NCBI RefSeq assembly: GCF_020907245.1
Contig: NZ_JAJJWH010000013.1
Location: 1-64,000, forward strand
Reading direction: 5' to 3'
Length of the DNA: 64,000 bases
DNA from: Pontibacter harenae
GTDB taxonomy: Bacteria > Bacteroidota > Bacteroidia > Cytophagales > Hymenobacteraceae
This document shows, in pieces, positions 62,583 through 64,000 of the stretch. Made by a program: the position numbers and the translations under genes. Each line of letters starts with the position of its first letter. Position 1 is the stretch's first letter. The notes beneath the pieces were generated by a model. The model did not search any database. It saw only the letters and a program-made list of their open reading frames with translations, and was not told the DNA's origin.

Positions 62583-63569
62583 TTACCACAACTGATGCAC
62601 AGAAGGCTTAATATATTTCTCATAAACCTGCTGCACGCCCTGCATTTGTTCCACAGACAAGGCAGGCAGTTCAGAAGCCTTTATGTTAGAATCAACTTGG
62701 TCTGGTCTTGAGGCACCTGGAATAACAGTACTCACCTCTGGGAACATTAAGACCCAACGCAGTGCCCATGCTGCCAATGGCTCCTGCCCAGGGAACAGTT
62801 TCTTCAGTTCCTCCACAGCTTCCAAACCAAGGTTGAAGTCAACGCCTGAGAAAGTTTCTCCTTTATCGAAGGCTTCACCGTTTCGGTTAAAGTGACGATG
62901 GTCGTCTACACCAAACTGAGTTTCTTTACTCATTTTACCCGTTAACAAGCCGCTGGCTAATGGCACGCGCACAATAATGCCGCAATCGTTTTTTTTGGCA
63001 GCAGCAAAAAACTTTTCACTAGGCTTTAAGCGGAACATGTTGAAGATAATCTGCACCGTCGTCACATTGGAGTACTTCATCGCCATCAGCGCCTCATCCA
63101 CCAGTTCCACGCTCACACCTAGATTTCTGATTTTGCCTTGCTCTTTCAGCCGGTCAAAAGCCTCGAAAATTTCTGGATGGTTATATACCTCTGTTGGAGG
63201 ACAATGCAGTTGAATCAGATCTAAAGTCTCCAACTTCATGTTTTTAAGACTGGCCTCTACATAGCCGATCAGCTTTTCAGGTGTATAGCCTTCTGCGGTG
63301 TGGGGTTGTATTTGTCTGCCACATTTCGTGGCCAGAAAAATCTCCTCGCTTCTGCTCTTTACAACTTTAGCCACGGCAGCTTCGCTTTCGCCATCGCTAT
63401 AAACATCGGCGGTATCAATAAAATTAACACCTTGGTCTATCGCTTTATTAATAATACGCTCCGCATTTTCCTCATTAAAAGGATCTCCCCAACGGCCTCC
63501 TACCTGCCAGGTACCTAGTGAGACTTCCGAAATATTAAATCCTGTTTTTCCTAATTTTCTATAGTTCAT
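62583..63569 (-). CDS. aldo/keto reductase
   Basis: A 328-residue NAD(P)H-dependent oxidoreductase of the AKR superfamily. The TIM-barrel opening is MNYRKLGKTGFNISEVSLGT. The catalytic tetrad is complete: Asp52 and Tyr57 in FIDTADVYSDGESE, Lys82 in LATKCGRQ and His122 in LIQLHCPP. The C-terminal NADP-binding sequence is TVIPGASRPDQVDSNIKA. It reduces carbonyls such as aldehydes and sugars; the physiological substrate is not known. The subgroup resembles YghZ/YdhF-like bacterial enzymes. It is monocistronic, and the nearest downstream hairpin is the shared terminator at 62496-62553. Confidence 0.95.
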   Translation of the reverse strand: MNYRKLGKTGFNISEVSLGTWQVGGRWGDPFNEENAERIINKAIDQGVNFIDTADVYSDGESEAAVAKVVKSRSEEIFLATKCGRQIQPHTAEGYTPEKLIGYVEASLKNMKLETLDLIQLHCPPTEVYNHPEIFEAFDRLKEQGKIRNLGVSVELVDEALMAMKYSNVTTVQIIFNMFRLKPSEKFFAAAKKNDCGIIVRVPLASGLLTGKMSKETQFGVDDHRHFNRNGEAFDKGETFSGVDFNLGLEAVEELKKLFPGQEPLAAWALRWVLMFPEVSTVIPGASRPDQVDSNIKASELPALSVEQMQGVQQVYEKYIKPSVHQLW

Positions 63570-63680
63570 AGTGTTTCTTTTAGTGCAATTATTATGATAA
63601 ATACCTTTTAGAAGTCTGATAAACTGTTTACCTCAAATCGGCTGTGTTTGTTAAACTAAGAATGACTGTGCCAAAACGAA

Positions 63681-63714
63681 AGAGAGGCAAAGATACTAAT
63701 ATCCCTGCCTCTCT
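63681..63714 (-). terminator. terminator of the GH9 gene
   Basis: AGAGAGGCA (63681-63689) and TGCCTCTCT (63706-63714) form a 9-bp stem; on the minus strand TTCGTTTTGG follows. It lies just after the GH9 stop at 63737. Confidence 0.75.
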
Positions 63715-63736
63715 CCCACTCCTTAAAATTAACTAC

Positions 63737-64000
63737 CTACAAGGCTACCTTATCCTCCAGGGCCTCAATGGCATTTATTAAGTACACTAACGGTGCATTC
63801 CAATTGATGGCTATTTCATTGGAAGCGTAAGAGCAATCGTCATCTGAGTACACTTCGTCAGCAAAAGTTGATTGGTAAGTGCCGCAATTATCCTGACGGG
63901 CAGCACTTGCGTTTGTGCCGCCAGAAAGCAAGCCAGGTACAGGTTCATCAACGCCATCAGCAACAGATGGCCTGTGGTGTGGATGCATTGTCGATTTTTC
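63737..64000 (-). CDS. glycoside hydrolase family 9, C-terminal fragment (cut by window edge)
   Basis: The frame is open to the right edge of the window (64000), so only the last 88 residues are seen. These carry the GH9 C-terminal signature: HPHHRPSVADGVDEP (conserved His-His-Arg of the active-site region), then LSGGTNASAARQDN, YSDDDCSYASNEIAINWNAP, where the Glu of NEIAI is the catalytic acid, and the final LVYLINAIEALEDKVAL. GH9 enzymes are mainly endoglucanases or cellodextrinases acting on cellulose. Together with the GH26 mannanase at 39028 this supports plant-polysaccharide breakdown. Domains upstream (Ig-like, CBM) cannot be seen. Confidence 0.92.
   Translation of the reverse strand, partial: EKSTMHPHHRPSVADGVDEPVPGLLSGGTNASAARQDNCGTYQSTFADEVYSDDDCSYASNEIAINWNAPLVYLINAIEALEDKVAL

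Overview
The window looks like a chromosomal segment of a Bacteroidota bacterium, most likely a Cytophagales/Hymenobacteraceae member resembling Pontibacter. That lineage is inferred from gene types and from remembered intergenic sequence; no search was run. Supporting signs are TAnnTTTG-type -7 promoter elements, scarce Shine-Dalgarno sequences, a TonB-dependent receptor with an N-terminal CarboxypepD_reg domain, a porin-like beta-barrel protein, a Tricorn-type S41 protease, a Bacteroidota-style PEP carboxylase and topoisomerase IV, and many lipoproteins with SPII signals.

Layout. 1-340: 3' end of an IS3-family insertion sequence. 523-12433: serpin lipoprotein, NodB deacetylase lipoprotein, PEP carboxylase, PBP1A, DUF922-like secreted protein, HAD phosphatase, small GNAT protein and a secreted HExxH protein. 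12562-16925 (minus): a translation operon, TPR lipoprotein-thrS-infC-rpmI-rplT, in which infC starts at an ATA codon behind a perfect AAGGAGGT. 17256-21582: two glycosyltransferases facing a polysaccharide deacetylase, then a secreted TPR protein. 21646-26254 (minus): parE-parC. 26601-30635: AI-2E family permease, two small unknown proteins and a DEDDh exonuclease/GIY-YIG fusion. 31023-32271: an ECF sigma factor overlapping a probable anti-sigma protein. 32330-32580: five compact hairpins. 32622-42287: MBL hydrolase, cysteine-desulfurase-like enzyme, Tricorn-type S41 protease, GH26 mannanase, and an overlapping P1 aminopeptidase/class IV aminotransferase pair. 42693-49921: orphan ECF sigma factor, then a GbsR/MarR regulator with a TolC-HlyD-RND efflux operon. 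50061-53687: beta-barrel protein, then a tightly coupled four-gene TelA operon. 54291-63569: metallophosphoesterase, TonB-dependent receptor, a large ThuA/sugar dehydrogenase/PKD/cytochrome c lipoprotein and an aldo-keto reductase. The right edge holds the C-terminus of a GH9 glycosidase.

How the genes fit together. The clearest regulatory unit is the efflux locus. The same operator, TTAGTTC-N10-(G/A)AACTAA, lies before the regulator gene and before the tolC-like gene, which implies autoregulation plus control of the pump. The least explained unit is the TelA operon: a membrane-anchored protein, TelA, a 59-residue protein and a 306-residue protein joined by start/stop overlaps. GH26, GH9, the TonB-dependent receptor and the sugar-dehydrogenase-like lipoprotein suggest a life on plant or microbial polysaccharides. 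Perfect intergenic hairpins mark most transcript ends. No tRNA, rRNA, CRISPR array or prophage was seen.
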